From NCBI GenBank assembly GCA_964399535.1, contig CAYNRE010000027.1:215439-279438 (forward strand): a stretch of 64,000 bases of DNA, given 5' to 3'. Below the pieces are notes generated by a model that had not been told where the DNA came from, made no database searches, and saw only the letters and a program-made list of their open reading frames with translations. Both the position numbers and the translations under genes were made by a program. The stretch is from CAYNRE01 sp964399535. Lineage in GTDB: Bacteria > Planctomycetota > Planctomycetia > Pirellulales > CAYNRE01. Within the stretch, counting starts at the first letter, position 1. The number at the start of each line of letters is the position of its first letter. This document shows, piece after piece, positions 17,145 to 27,937 of the stretch.

Positions 17145-18251
17145 CTATTCTTGTTTGGCCGCGGCGATTAGATCGGCTTCGCCGAAGCTGGCCCGGCGAA
17201 TAACCGACCGCTCGTTCGACGTAAACAGGACGTGGATTCGCCCATCGGCCGTTTGCAGCGCCGTGGGGTAGCCGAAGTCGCCGTCTCCTTCGGCGATGTT
17301 TTGCCGAATGGGGTAGGTGCGGTCGCCGTCGGTCGAAAGGGCCACGGTAAGCGGGGTCCGCTCGGTCATGCTGTCGTTGTAGACCAGCAGCAAGTGGCCA
17401 TTGGCCAGACGGATGAAATCGACGGCCGCGTTGGGGTTGGGAAACTTGCTTTCCTCGCCCGGCGACCAGGTGCGTCCGTCGTCGCGCGATTCGGTGCGGA
17501 CCAGCCAACCATCGGTGGTGGGGCCGTAGTCGCCGCCTCGCCGGCAGTAGGCCACGAGGTAGTCGCCCTCGACCCGGGCCACGGCGGGCTGAATGCAGCC
17601 GCGGCGGGCGAAAACACGATTGGTTTCCTGCCACTGGTGCAGCTTGGGGTCGTAGCGGAGGAACAGCGACGAACTGCCGGTGCCGACCGCTTCGATGTCG
17701 TCGCCCACCTCGTGATAAATGGGCAGCAGGTGGCCACCCCCTGCGAGGGCCAGCGGGCGGCTCCGCACCATCATGCCTTCGTCAAAGGCGACGATGATCG
17801 GGTCGCTCCAGGTTTGGGCTCCGTCGCGCGATAGTTTGGCCAGGATTCGCGAGTTCGCCCAGGTCGGTCCGTAGCGCACCACGTAGTAGAGCCAGACCGT
17901 GCCATCGGCGGCCTGCCAGATTACGGCATTGCCTTCGCTGCGCCCGGGGGCGTCGGCAATGATCGAGGGCCGCTCCCACTGGGCGGCGCCGGCACGCAGC
18001 CGGGCACCCCAAACCGCGGTGTCGTCGGCGTACTCGCCGGTGCCCGCGTAATACACCAGGAACAGGTCGCCGTTGGCCAAATCGGTAAAGCAAGCCGGGT
18101 GCTTGTAGGGTCCAGGCAACTCCGGACCGAAGATGCGCTCGATGGCGACCCCCTTGCCCGCAACCGGCTCCTGACCCGGGGCCAGCGGCGTGGTGAAGGC
18201 GAAACAGCAAGCGAGCAGCAGCCGGGCAACGTTCCAGGGGCGACCAATCAT
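17145..18251 (-). CDS. Secreted sialidase-like BNR/Asp-box protein
   Basis: This 368-residue protein has an N-terminal signal peptide (LLLACCFAFTTPLAPGQ). The mature protein has a six-bladed-propeller pattern with Asp-box motifs SRDGAQTWSDP (about residue 148) and SRDDGRTWSPG (about 262) and weaker versions between. FTDLANGDLFLVYYAGTG and FGYPTALQTADGRIHVLFTS are typical of the exo-alpha-sialidase/BNR superfamily in planctomycetes. Arginines that could form a sialate-binding triad are present, but the assignment to true sialidase activity is uncertain; many such proteins act on other glycans. The gene is 209 bp downstream of gspF in the same direction and may be read from the secretion operon. 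Confidence 0.82.
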   Translation of the reverse strand: MIGRPWNVARLLLACCFAFTTPLAPGQEPVAGKGVAIERIFGPELPGPYKHPACFTDLANGDLFLVYYAGTGEYADDTAVWGARLRAGAAQWERPSIIADAPGRSEGNAVIWQAADGTVWLYYVVRYGPTWANSRILAKLSRDGAQTWSDPIIVAFDEGMMVRSRPLALAGGGHLLPIYHEVGDDIEAVGTGSSSLFLRYDPKLHQWQETNRVFARRGCIQPAVARVEGDYLVAYCRRGGDYGPTTDGWLVRTESRDDGRTWSPGEESKFPNPNAAVDFIRLANGHLLLVYNDSMTERTPLTVALSTDGDRTYPIRQNIAEGDGDFGYPTALQTADGRIHVLFTSNERSVIRRASFGEADLIAAAKQE

Positions 18252-18460
18252 GGGGCGACCGATTCCAAGGGGCCAAGGGGAGCAAGATCAGGGCGCACTG
18301 CGAGTTGCCAGCGCCCCGGACCAGACGAACCCCAAAAAGGCGGGGCGACTTCGAGCCAACAAGCGAGCAACCGCTGGGGGCGACTCTAACCGCGGGCCCC
18401 GGCCCGGGTCAACTAAACCAGGTCTCGAAGCGATGCCTCGCCGCGCCCCACCGCCGGCGG

Positions 18461-19699
18461 TTAACCCGGGTTCTTGGTGAGCGAAAAGATCGGCAGCATC
18501 AGGGCCAGGGCGATGCCCCCCACGACTACGCCCATGATGGTCATCATGATCGGCTCGATCATCGAGGTGGCGGCCTTGATCGAGTTTTCGACCTCCTTGT
18601 CGTAGTAGCCGCTGACGTGCTCGAGCACGATGTCGAGCTTGCCGGTGTCTTCCCCGGCGGAAATCATCTGGATCAGCGTGGGGGGCAAGAGCGGCGAGCC
18701 GGCCAGCGCGCTGCAGATGGCGCTGCCTTCGGTCACCCGGCTTTCGACGTGCAGCCAGAGCCGCTCGTAAAAGCGGTTGGCCGAAATCTCGGCGCAGAGC
18801 CGCAGGGCCTCGAGCGTCGGCACGCCGCTGGCCAGCATGGTGCCCAGGGTGCGAATGCCGCGACTGATGATCACCTTGCGGAACATGGGTCCCAAGAGCG
18901 GGGCCTGGATCTTCAGCCAATCCCACCCCAGGCGTCCCTGCTCGGTTCGCAGCGAAGCAATCAGCCCGACCACCGCCAGCGCGATGCCGATGAGCCAACC
19001 CCACCAGTAGTTCGTCATGGTGTTGGAAATGGTCATCATCACCAGCGTGGGGGCCGGCAAATCCATGCCCTTGCGCTCGAACAGCGGGGTGAACTTGGGG
19101 AAAATGTAGGTCAGCAGAAACACGCTCACCGCCACGGCCACCAGGCCCATGACGGCCGGGTAGGCCATCGCGGAGCGGACCTTGTTGCGGGTTTCGAGCT
19201 CTTTGCGCTGGTAGTTGGCAATCCGGGTCAGCATTTCGGCCAGTCCGCCGGTTTGCTCGCTGGCGCGGACCAGGGCCACATAGGTTTTGTCGAACACGCG
19301 GGGGTGGCGGGCCAGGGCCTCGGAAAAGTCGCCGCCCGCCTCGACCACCGCTTTCAAATCGTTGAGCACGTAACGCAGGCCCGGGTGCGCTTCCTGGGCC
19401 ACGATCGACCCCAGCGCGGTCGAGAGCGTGATGCCGGTCTCCGACATAATGGCCAGCTGGTTGGTCACGTAAATCAATTGATCGCGCGAGACCCGCCGGC
19501 TGAAAAAGCCTGGTTCGTCGTCGCCGTCGGATTCCTCGTCGTCTTCGTCGTCGAGCTCGTAATCGCCCGAAGGCCGCACTTGCAGCGGCGAAAACCCTTG
19601 ACGGCGCAACTGGGCGTTGGCGTCGTCGGCGTTGCGGGCGCCCAGCGAGCCCTGCACGAGCTTGCCCTGGGGATCGCGTGCGCGGTAGGTGTATTGCAT
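18461..19699 (-). CDS. gspF: Type II secretion / type IV pilus inner-membrane platform protein GspF
   Basis: This 412-residue protein starts MQYTYRARDPQGKLVQGSL, the usual GspF/PilC N-terminus. An acidic insert (DDEDDEESDGDDE) around residues 50-62 is unusual. Two T2SF domains follow: the first contains FVRASEQTGGLAEML-like sequence (LVRASEQTGGLAEMLTRIAN) with a membrane helix near 170-190. The second has SAGEDTGKLDIVLEHVSGYY, followed by a hydrophobic end. The protein forms the cytoplasmic-membrane platform that couples the GspE ATPase to pseudopilus growth. It lies 21 bp downstream of gspE. Confidence 0.93.
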   Translation of the reverse strand: MQYTYRARDPQGKLVQGSLGARNADDANAQLRRQGFSPLQVRPSGDYELDDEDDEESDGDDEPGFFSRRVSRDQLIYVTNQLAIMSETGITLSTALGSIVAQEAHPGLRYVLNDLKAVVEAGGDFSEALARHPRVFDKTYVALVRASEQTGGLAEMLTRIANYQRKELETRNKVRSAMAYPAVMGLVAVAVSVFLLTYIFPKFTPLFERKGMDLPAPTLVMMTISNTMTNYWWGWLIGIALAVVGLIASLRTEQGRLGWDWLKIQAPLLGPMFRKVIISRGIRTLGTMLASGVPTLEALRLCAEISANRFYERLWLHVESRVTEGSAICSALAGSPLLPPTLIQMISAGEDTGKLDIVLEHVSGYYDKEVENSIKAATSMIEPIMMTIMGVVVGGIALALMLPIFSLTKNPG

Positions 19700-19720
19700 G
19701 GGGGCTGCCTAGCGTGAAAC

Positions 19721-21466
<1,746 letters not shown>

Positions 21467-21486
21467 GAGCGGGGGGGGCGTTTCGT

Positions 21487-21813
21487 TCAGGGGAAGCTTT
21501 TCACGGCGTCGAGCACGCTGTCGAACACGCTCAATTGGCGGTCCAGCCGCGTCAGCTCGAGAATCTTGCGGTTGGTCGGGTTCGAGGTGGAAATCTTCAG
21601 GTCGCCCTGCTGGCCCAGGAGGTGGTCTTGCCAGTCCAAGAGCGCGGTCAGCCCGCCGCTGTCGAGCGACTCGGTGCCGTCCAGGTCCAGCACCACCAGC
21701 CGTTGCGGCAGGGCATGGCAGAAGCTGGCAAACCGCTCGCTCTGGTCGGCCGTCAGTTCGTCGGGAGCGTGGACCACCACGACCCGGCCAAAGATCTCGG
21801 TGGGCAAGTTCAC
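21487..21813 (-). CDS. STAS-domain protein (anti-sigma-factor-antagonist-like)
   Basis: This 108-residue single STAS domain has the conserved strand/loop VVLDLDGTESLDSGGLTALL. In SpoIIAA-like proteins the loop reads D-S-S-G and the first Ser is phosphorylated; here Ser52 of DSGG is the equivalent candidate. The start ATG at 21813 overlaps the stop of the response regulator gene (ATGA), and gspE follows 20 bp later, so the protein is made together with the regulator and the secretion ATPase. It probably relays a phosphorylation-dependent binding signal. No anti-sigma factor or sigma factor lies nearby, so its partner may be the upstream kinase system or the secretion ATPase itself. Confidence 0.85.
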   Translation of the reverse strand: MNLPTEIFGRVVVVHAPDELTADQSERFASFCHALPQRLVVLDLDGTESLDSGGLTALLDWQDHLLGQQGDLKISTSNPTNRKILELTRLDRQLSVFDSVLDAVKSFP

Positions 21814-22241
21814 GTCGGGGTCCCCAGCGGGCAGTCGGCCGAGGGCAGCGGGCCGGGCGCGGGGGGCGCCGCCGGCGGCAGCAGTTGCTGCACCAACCCC
21901 AGCAACTCGCGCGGGCTGAACGGCTTACAGACCACGGCGGCCAGTCCTAGTTCGGTTTGCAACTGCGATTCAGCCAGTTCGAACCCCTTGGCCGTGAGCA
22001 AGATGATCGGCAAACAGGCCAAGCGCTCGTCGGCCCGAATCCGCCGGCACAGATCCAGCCCGCTCAGCCGGGGCATTTGCAGATCGGTGACCAGTAGTTC
22101 GGGCGGGGCGGCCTGAATCAATTGCCAGGCCTCTTCGCCGTCGCCGGCGCAGCAAACATCCAGGCCAGCCCGACGGAGTTTGAATTCGGCGGCCCGGAGG
22201 ATGTGCGATTCGTCGTCGCAGAGCAGAATTCGGCGTGCCAT
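21810..22241 (-). CDS. Single-domain response regulator
   Basis: This 143-residue receiver has no output domain. The acidic pocket DD at residues 9-10, phospho-acceptor Asp53 in VTDLQMPRLSG, the Thr of ILLTAKG and the Lys of CKPFSPREL are all present, so it should be phosphorylatable. The last 20 residues are proline-rich. The kinase gene lies 59 bp upstream and the STAS gene overlaps downstream by 4 bp. A CheY-like or Spo0F-like role, passing phosphate or binding a target in the pilus/secretion system, is inferred from this context. Confidence 0.9.
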   Translation of the reverse strand: MARRILLCDDESHILRAAEFKLRRAGLDVCCAGDGEEAWQLIQAAPPELLVTDLQMPRLSGLDLCRRIRADERLACLPIILLTAKGFELAESQLQTELGLAAVVCKPFSPRELLGLVQQLLPPAAPPAPGPLPSADCPLGTPT

Positions 22242-22300
22242 GCAGTTGCCTCACTAGCTCTCCGCGTTCGCTTCCGCGGGCCACGGCGATTGCCGGGCCG

Positions 22301-23794
22301 CTACCGTTCGACCAGCTGCCCGGCCACGGGGAGCACGACGCGGAAGGTGCTCCCCTGACCTGGCTGGCTCTCCAGGACGATGCGACCGCCGTGGATGTCT
22401 TCGACGATATGCTTCACCAAAGGCAGCCCCAGACCCGTGCCCGAGGCCATCTGCGAGTCTTTTTTCACGCGGTAGAACTTCTCGAACACTTTCTGGCAAT
22501 CCTCGGCCGAGAGGCCGACGCCGGTGTCGCTCACTTCGAAGCTGGCCTCGTCGCCGTCGAGCCGGCTGCGGAGCGTGAGGGCGCCCCCCTCGGGCGTGTA
22601 TTTCACCGCGTTGGAAAGCAGGTTGATGGCGGCCTGCAACAGGGTGTCGCGGTCGGCATAAACCCCCAGGTACAGCGGGCTCAGTTCGACGCTGAATTGC
22701 TGGCCCCGCCGTTCGGCCGCCGGCTGAATGACGCGGGCCGCCTCTTCGAGCAGTTCATTGAGCGAACGCTCTTGCTTGTCGACCCGCGTCACGCCGGCTT
22801 CGATGCGGGCCAGGTTGAGCAGGTTGTCGATCAGCCGCTGCAGCCGGTCGGCCTGGCTGTTGATCACGTCGAGGAATTCTTCCTGCGTGGCTTCATCTTC
22901 GGCGTCGCCGTCGACCAGCAGCTCGACATAGGCCTTGATGCTGGCCAGCGGGGTCTTCATTTCATGGCTCACGGCCGAGACGAACTCGGCATGCCGGCGC
23001 TGAGCCTCGCGCTCGGCCGTCAGATCGTGGAGCACCGCCACGGCCCCCTGTGGTTCGCCGGGCGGGGCCGATCGCCGGTCGCCCGTCGCCGGGGCGGCAA
23101 TGCTGGTGGCCGTGACCCGGTAGGGGCGCGGTTGCCCCTGGGCGTCGCAAATGTCCAGTTCCAAACTGCGGCGCCCCGAGCCCGCGCGCCGACCGGTATC
23201 TTGCAATAGCTCGACCAATTGCTCGCAACGGAGAAGTTCGTGCGCGACGCGCTCTTCGGTGCCACCGGCAGTAAGGCCAAAGAGCTGTTCGGCGCTGCTG
23301 TTGGCCAGCACCACCTGGTTCAGGGCGTCGATCGCCACGACCGGATCGCTGAGCGTGGCCAGGACCGAGCTGACGCGTTTTTGTTGGGCTTGCTGGCGGC
23401 GGACCCGAACTTCCAGGGCTGCCCGGGCCAGCTCGGCCGTTCGCGAGCGCTCTTGTTGATCGAGCACGGTGCGTTGGATGCGCTGGAGCAGGCTGCGCCA
23501 GGGATGGCCGGCCAGGTAGCTAGGCAGTTCGGGGGTTTCATCGGGCGACAGCCCGTCGCGACCAATCCGTTCCAGATGGTTCAGCCAGCGCCGCACCAGA
23601 CCCGCGCGGCGCGAGGCGCTGACGATGGCCAGCACCTGGGCCGCGATGCAAAAGGCGACTCCCAAAACCAAGAGCAGCATTCGCACAGGGGTGGCCAGGG
23701 GCACCCAAGGCGCAGCGCCGAGCAATGCCAGGCCAAGCGCGGTCAGCGCCGTTGGCGTCACAACCGTGGCCAGATGGGTAAGGAATACTTCCAT
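22301..23794 (-). CDS. Membrane sensor histidine kinase with PAS domain
   Basis: Starting at ATG 23794, which has an AGGCGGA ribosome-binding site, the protein has 497 residues. Two N-terminal membrane helices (residues about 8-30 and 35-58) enclose almost no periplasmic loop, so the signal is probably cytoplasmic or membrane-borne. A PAS domain follows (VSSVLATLSDPVVAIDALNQ). Then come H-box SHEMKTPLASIKAYVELL, N-box INLLSNAVKYTP, G1 DTGVGLS, F-box FEKFYRV and G2 GTGLGLPLVKHIVED, all intact. The longer frame to 23986 is low-quality sequence. It heads the kinase-regulator-STAS trio embedded in the secretion operon. Confidence 0.92.
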   Translation of the reverse strand: MEVFLTHLATVVTPTALTALGLALLGAAPWVPLATPVRMLLLVLGVAFCIAAQVLAIVSASRRAGLVRRWLNHLERIGRDGLSPDETPELPSYLAGHPWRSLLQRIQRTVLDQQERSRTAELARAALEVRVRRQQAQQKRVSSVLATLSDPVVAIDALNQVVLANSSAEQLFGLTAGGTEERVAHELLRCEQLVELLQDTGRRAGSGRRSLELDICDAQGQPRPYRVTATSIAAPATGDRRSAPPGEPQGAVAVLHDLTAEREAQRRHAEFVSAVSHEMKTPLASIKAYVELLVDGDAEDEATQEEFLDVINSQADRLQRLIDNLLNLARIEAGVTRVDKQERSLNELLEEAARVIQPAAERRGQQFSVELSPLYLGVYADRDTLLQAAINLLSNAVKYTPEGGALTLRSRLDGDEASFEVSDTGVGLSAEDCQKVFEKFYRVKKDSQMASGTGLGLPLVKHIVEDIHGGRIVLESQPGQGSTFRVVLPVAGQLVER

Positions 23795-23989
23795 TCGATC
23801 CGCCTGAACCAGAAACACGAACCCAGCCGGCCAAGGTTGCCGACCGTTGCGGCCCAAGTCGACCTCACCAGAGCGCGCTGCGCGCCCCGGCACGTGCCAA
23901 CTCGATTCATTAGCCGACCCGAGAGACACACGCGCCGCGGCCAGTGCCTGGCCGGTGGCGCGCGGGGGCCAGGTTCCGGTCCCCAAGGG

Positions 23990-25138
23990 TTAGCGACGGA
24001 CGGTGAGCCGTGGCTCGAGCCGCGCGGCCTGAGCGAAATGACGCTCGGCCGCTTCCGTCTTTCCCAACCGCTCTAGGCAGGAACCCAGTAAAAAGTAGGT
24101 CAGCCCTGCCGAGCTGTCCAAACGCAGAGAGCGTCGCAAGTATTCTTCGGCCTGGGCCGCCTGGTCGGCCCGTAGATAGGCCGTCCCCAGAACCCGCTGA
24201 AACGCCGCCGAACGTGCCCCCACCGCCCGGCGGGGGGCCATCCAGGCGATGGCCCACTCGGGTTGTTCGTGTCGTAAGGCCCACACCCCTGCGGCCATCG
24301 TCACAGCCAGATCATCCGGGTGATCCGTCAAGATCCGTTCGATCTGCTCCCGGGCCGCGTCGGGATTCCCTTGTTCCCATTGGAGATGGGCTTGTTCCAG
24401 GATTCGGGCCTGCTCATCGGTGAGCGAGTGCCGGGCAGTTGCACGCGCGGCCGCGCCGTCGCTGCGCCCGGGGTGAGCGGCCCCGGTACCGCTCTGGGAA
24501 CGCCGTGGGGCGGGCAGCCGCTCGGTGCCGCCGACGACCGTGACCCGGGGAGAATCGCCCTCGTAGGAGGAGGCGTGCCGGACGCCCGAGTCGCGGGGCG
24601 ACGGGGGTCCGGGCTCCATTTCAGTGAGCTCGGCCTGCGAGGCCAGGAAGATCTCTGGCTCGTCGCCTACCAAATCGCCCGGCACGGGTGGCCGGTCGAG
24701 CTCGATGGCCTCGCCGAGCCCCGGGGGATGTGCCGGCTGTTGGGCGGCCAGGCGAACCGACTCATTGGCCAGAAGCACCTCGGGGTCGCCGGGGTAAGCC
24801 GTCGCGAGCCGCTCGACCGCGGCCTGGGCGTGAGCCAGGTTTCCCTCGAGCAATTCGAGCTCGACCTGGAGCAGGCCGGCCTCACGGTGCTGGGGATCGC
24901 GCCCCAGCAGCGACTCCAGCGATTCGCGGCAGTGTTCGGCGTCGCCCTGGTCCCAGGCGTGGCGCGCCGCGAGCAGTTGGGCCTCGTTACGGCGCGATTC
25001 GAACTCTTCGATTGCCTCGCGCTTGCGATCGTGCCGCTCCTGGCCCAGATCGAGCGTGTCTGGGCGTGGCCACCACGCGCAGCCGCTGGCCCAGACGAGC
25101 ACGATCGGCAGACCAAGCTGGAGCCACCGCCCGGACAT
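23990..25138 (-). CDS. TPR-repeat lipoprotein of the secretion/pilus operon
   Basis: This 382-residue protein starts MSGRWLQLGLPIVLVWASGC, a lipoprotein signal with Cys at residue 20. TPR-like helix pairs occur at residues 55-130 (ARHAWDQGDAEHCRESLESL) and 245-380 (AHLQWEQGNPDAAREQIERI, TAYLRADQAAQAEEYLRRS). They are separated by a long disordered proline/glycine/serine segment. The gene follows the secretin stop by 3 bp. TPR lipoproteins such as PilF/PilW assist secretin insertion and multimerisation in type IV pilus systems. That role is plausible here by position and architecture, but sequence identity to PilF was not tested. Confidence 0.8.
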   Translation of the reverse strand: MSGRWLQLGLPIVLVWASGCAWWPRPDTLDLGQERHDRKREAIEEFESRRNEAQLLAARHAWDQGDAEHCRESLESLLGRDPQHREAGLLQVELELLEGNLAHAQAAVERLATAYPGDPEVLLANESVRLAAQQPAHPPGLGEAIELDRPPVPGDLVGDEPEIFLASQAELTEMEPGPPSPRDSGVRHASSYEGDSPRVTVVGGTERLPAPRRSQSGTGAAHPGRSDGAAARATARHSLTDEQARILEQAHLQWEQGNPDAAREQIERILTDHPDDLAVTMAAGVWALRHEQPEWAIAWMAPRRAVGARSAAFQRVLGTAYLRADQAAQAEEYLRRSLRLDSSAGLTYFLLGSCLERLGKTEAAERHFAQAARLEPRLTVRR

Positions 25139-25141
25139 AGG

Positions 25142-27859
25142 CTATTCCAACGCGCTGCCAACCGGGGGAATCTCGATGTGCCGCACCGGCCCCGGCGTGC
25201 CCGGGTCGATGGGGTGCAGCGGTTCGGCCGAAGGCGATTCTTCGCCCAACTCGTCGAGCATCCACTCGGGGAGCGGTTCGGCATCGAGCCCCAGGTGGGG
25301 ATCGACAAGCCATTCGCCGCCCGAATGGGGGCCGTTGTGCCGGCCTTGGGTGATATCGGCTCGGAGGTCGATCGCGGCGCGATTCTCGGGGTCGAACTGG
25401 ATCGACCAGCGAATGTAGCGTGAGGCGGCCCGCGCATCGCCCGCTTCCCAGGCGGCCTGGGCGGCCCGGAAGTACTTGCGGCCCAAGAGTCGCTTGCCGG
25501 CGGGGCTCATCTTGTCGGCTCGCACCTGGTGGCGGCGATGGAACTCCATGGCTCCCTGGTCGCCTTCGCAAGCGGCTTCATCGTCGTAGACGATGTGGGG
25601 CGTGACCAGCACCAGCAATTCGCGGCGTTCGATGGTTTCCGATTTCTTGCGGAAGAAGAAGCCCACCCCGGGCAGATCGCCCAGGAAGGGAATCTGCGAA
25701 CTGGTGGTATTCAGGTCTTCGCGCATCAGGCCGCCGATGATCACGGTGCAGCCGTCGCGGGTCATAATGTTGGTGGTGACTTGGGTAACTTCCTTGTCGG
25801 GCAGGGTGAATCCCCCGGCGGTGCGGACCGACCCGGTGGAAAGCTCGGGGTGCACCTCCATGCGAATCAGGCCGTCGCTGGAAATGAACGGCCGCAGCTT
25901 GAGCTGGGCCCCCACTTCGAGAAACTGCACGTTTTGAGCGGTGCTGGTTTCGGTGATCGTGGTGCTAATGTAGCCCAGTTGGGCCCCGATCAGAATTTCG
26001 GCCCGCTGCTTGTTCAGGCACATTAGCCGCGGCGTGGCGATCACGTTGGTGTCGCCGATGGTTTCCAGAAAGGTGATGAAGTTGCTCAAACTGGCGTCCA
26101 TGAACGCGAAGGTCAGACCGGCCTGGCCATACTGAAACGCGCCCACGGCGCCGCCCGTGGTGGCGTCGATTCCGCCGCCACCTTCGATGGGGGCCTGGCG
26201 GGGCTGGCCCAACCCCAAGCGAAGATTCTCCTGGCTGCGCAGCAGTTCCCAGTCGACACCGGCCTGAAGGTTGTCGTTCAAACGCACGGAGAGAATCATG
26301 GCCTCGATCGCCACCTGGAGAGGGCGCTTGTCGATTTCGGCCACGACCTGGTCGATTTGTTTGAGCACCCGTTCGTAGTCTTGCACGACCACGGCCTCGC
26401 TCGAGGCGAACGAGTCGCCACCGGTCGAGCCGCCTCCGCCCGACGACGAGGCCGAGGCCCCGCCGCCCCCCCCGGCGCCGATGCCCACCTCGGCCGCCGT
26501 CGTCACGCTGATCTTACCCACGTCGGGGGTAATCAAAGGCGTGAGCAGCGAGTTCAATTCCGCGGCCGGGGTGTAATTGGGCCGATAGATTCGCGTGTTG
26601 ATCCGGTCGATGGCGCGATCCGCGTCGTCAAAGTCTTGCGGGGTCCCCACGTAAACAAACGGCCCTTCTCGGCGAGCCACGTAGCCCACCGTGCGCAGGA
26701 TGGCGTCGAGGGCCTCATCGACGTCGACACCGTTCATCGAGGCCGAGACCGTGCCCTGCACGCTCTTCGAGGCCAGTATGTTCAGCCCTCCCTGTTCGCT
26801 CAGCAGCTCCAGCACGGCCCGCAGATCGGCGTTCTGCACATGGATGGTCAGGCCATCTTCGCCGGCCTCGATTTGGGCGGTGCTGGGCAGCGTTTGGACC
26901 GGAGGAAGCTCCTCGTCGGGCTCCGCTTGATCCGCTGCGTCGGCGGTGGGCGCGGCTCGGCTGGGGCGGGGCGTGATTGCAATGCCCGCCGCTTCGGCCG
27001 CCTTGCGAGTCGCCTCTTGGTTGGCGGTCAGGGTCTCAACAATCTTGAGCACATCGGACACCGAGGGTGTGCCCGAGCTTGATTCTCCCCCGGTGCCCGA
27101 TCCCGAGGCCTGCTCCAGGAGCTGCATCATCTGGCCGAGCGAGTTGCCCAGGTCGGCGCCGGCCGGGCCATCGGCCAGCGGCGGAGCCGGTTCGACCGAA
27201 CGGGGGAGCGGCGGGCTGTCGCGGTCGGCGAGCTCGTCCACGGGCCTTCTCTTGGGCGCCGCCGCCACGAGCGTCGTTTCGCGCTCGGGCTGCCGTAAGG
27301 CGGGCCGGGGGGCAGGCATCGCAGGGTGCGGATAGATTCGAGGGCCCCGTCGTCCCGGCAAGGGTGGTCGCGCTGCCAGCCGCGGTTGACGTAGCGGCGG
27401 GGGAGGGGGGGCCGGCTCGAGCAACGGTTCGCTTTCGCGCTGGCGCGCCGTTGCGGTCGGGGTTTCAGGTTCGATTGCCGTAACCTGGTGCGAGCCGGCC
27501 GTGGTCGGCGGCCGGCCGGCGAGCGAATCGCTCAAAGCGGAACTGCCCGTCGCGTCCGAAGATGCAACCGCTTGGGCGAGCCCGTCGGCGGCCTGCCGCG
27601 CGGGCGGGGCCGCTAAGCCCGGATCAGGCGAGTGAGCCGCCGGAACCGATGGCACGCCCGGTACCGCGGGCCAGGCCGGGGCCACGGAGTCGGCGGTGGG
27701 CGAGGAAAACGGCGAAGCGGACATCGCGACCACGGGCGCCGGCGGCGCGGCGGGCGCCTGCGACGATTCCGGACCGGGGCGCCGCGCAAGCCCCACGGCG
27801 AGCGTTACGCCCAAGGCGGCGCTCAGCAGCAAACTGCTTCGCAGGAACCAGCGCGACAT
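25142..27859 (-). CDS. gspD: Secretin (GspD/PilQ family) with long proline-rich N-terminus and TPR-like tail
   Basis: This 905-residue protein has an N-terminal signal/anchor (FLRSSLLLSAALGVTLAVGL). Residues 35-240 are low-complexity Pro/Ala. Periplasmic N-domains follow, including LRAVLELLSEQGGLNILASK and VDEALDAILRTVGYVARR. A Gly/Ser-rich loop (GGGGGASASSSGGGGS) lies near residue 465. The secretin core at about 580-770 has VIATPRLMCLNKQRAEILIG, GAQLKLRPFI and the C-terminal VPFLGDLP-like signature IPFLGDLPGVGFFF. After the usual secretin end come about 120 more residues with a TPR-like helix pair (RAAQAAWEAGDARAASRYI). It forms the outer-membrane gate. Confidence 0.93.
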   Translation of the reverse strand: MSRWFLRSSLLLSAALGVTLAVGLARRPGPESSQAPAAPPAPVVAMSASPFSSPTADSVAPAWPAVPGVPSVPAAHSPDPGLAAPPARQAADGLAQAVASSDATGSSALSDSLAGRPPTTAGSHQVTAIEPETPTATARQRESEPLLEPAPPPPPLRQPRLAARPPLPGRRGPRIYPHPAMPAPRPALRQPERETTLVAAAPKRRPVDELADRDSPPLPRSVEPAPPLADGPAGADLGNSLGQMMQLLEQASGSGTGGESSSGTPSVSDVLKIVETLTANQEATRKAAEAAGIAITPRPSRAAPTADAADQAEPDEELPPVQTLPSTAQIEAGEDGLTIHVQNADLRAVLELLSEQGGLNILASKSVQGTVSASMNGVDVDEALDAILRTVGYVARREGPFVYVGTPQDFDDADRAIDRINTRIYRPNYTPAAELNSLLTPLITPDVGKISVTTAAEVGIGAGGGGGASASSSGGGGSTGGDSFASSEAVVVQDYERVLKQIDQVVAEIDKRPLQVAIEAMILSVRLNDNLQAGVDWELLRSQENLRLGLGQPRQAPIEGGGGIDATTGGAVGAFQYGQAGLTFAFMDASLSNFITFLETIGDTNVIATPRLMCLNKQRAEILIGAQLGYISTTITETSTAQNVQFLEVGAQLKLRPFISSDGLIRMEVHPELSTGSVRTAGGFTLPDKEVTQVTTNIMTRDGCTVIIGGLMREDLNTTSSQIPFLGDLPGVGFFFRKKSETIERRELLVLVTPHIVYDDEAACEGDQGAMEFHRRHQVRADKMSPAGKRLLGRKYFRAAQAAWEAGDARAASRYIRWSIQFDPENRAAIDLRADITQGRHNGPHSGGEWLVDPHLGLDAEPLPEWMLDELGEESPSAEPLHPIDPGTPGPVRHIEIPPVGSALE

Positions 27860-27937
27860 GTGTCTTCCGTGACCAGTGCCGGGTTGTGGTTTCGATCCGT
27901 CGACCGGGCTAAGTGGCCCCGGTTGCTTTCGCCGTGC

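Noticed and set aside
18305..19717. 470-codon open frame on the plus strand
   Set aside because: It is antisense to gspF, rich in His, Gln and Gly, with no domain or ribosome-binding site.
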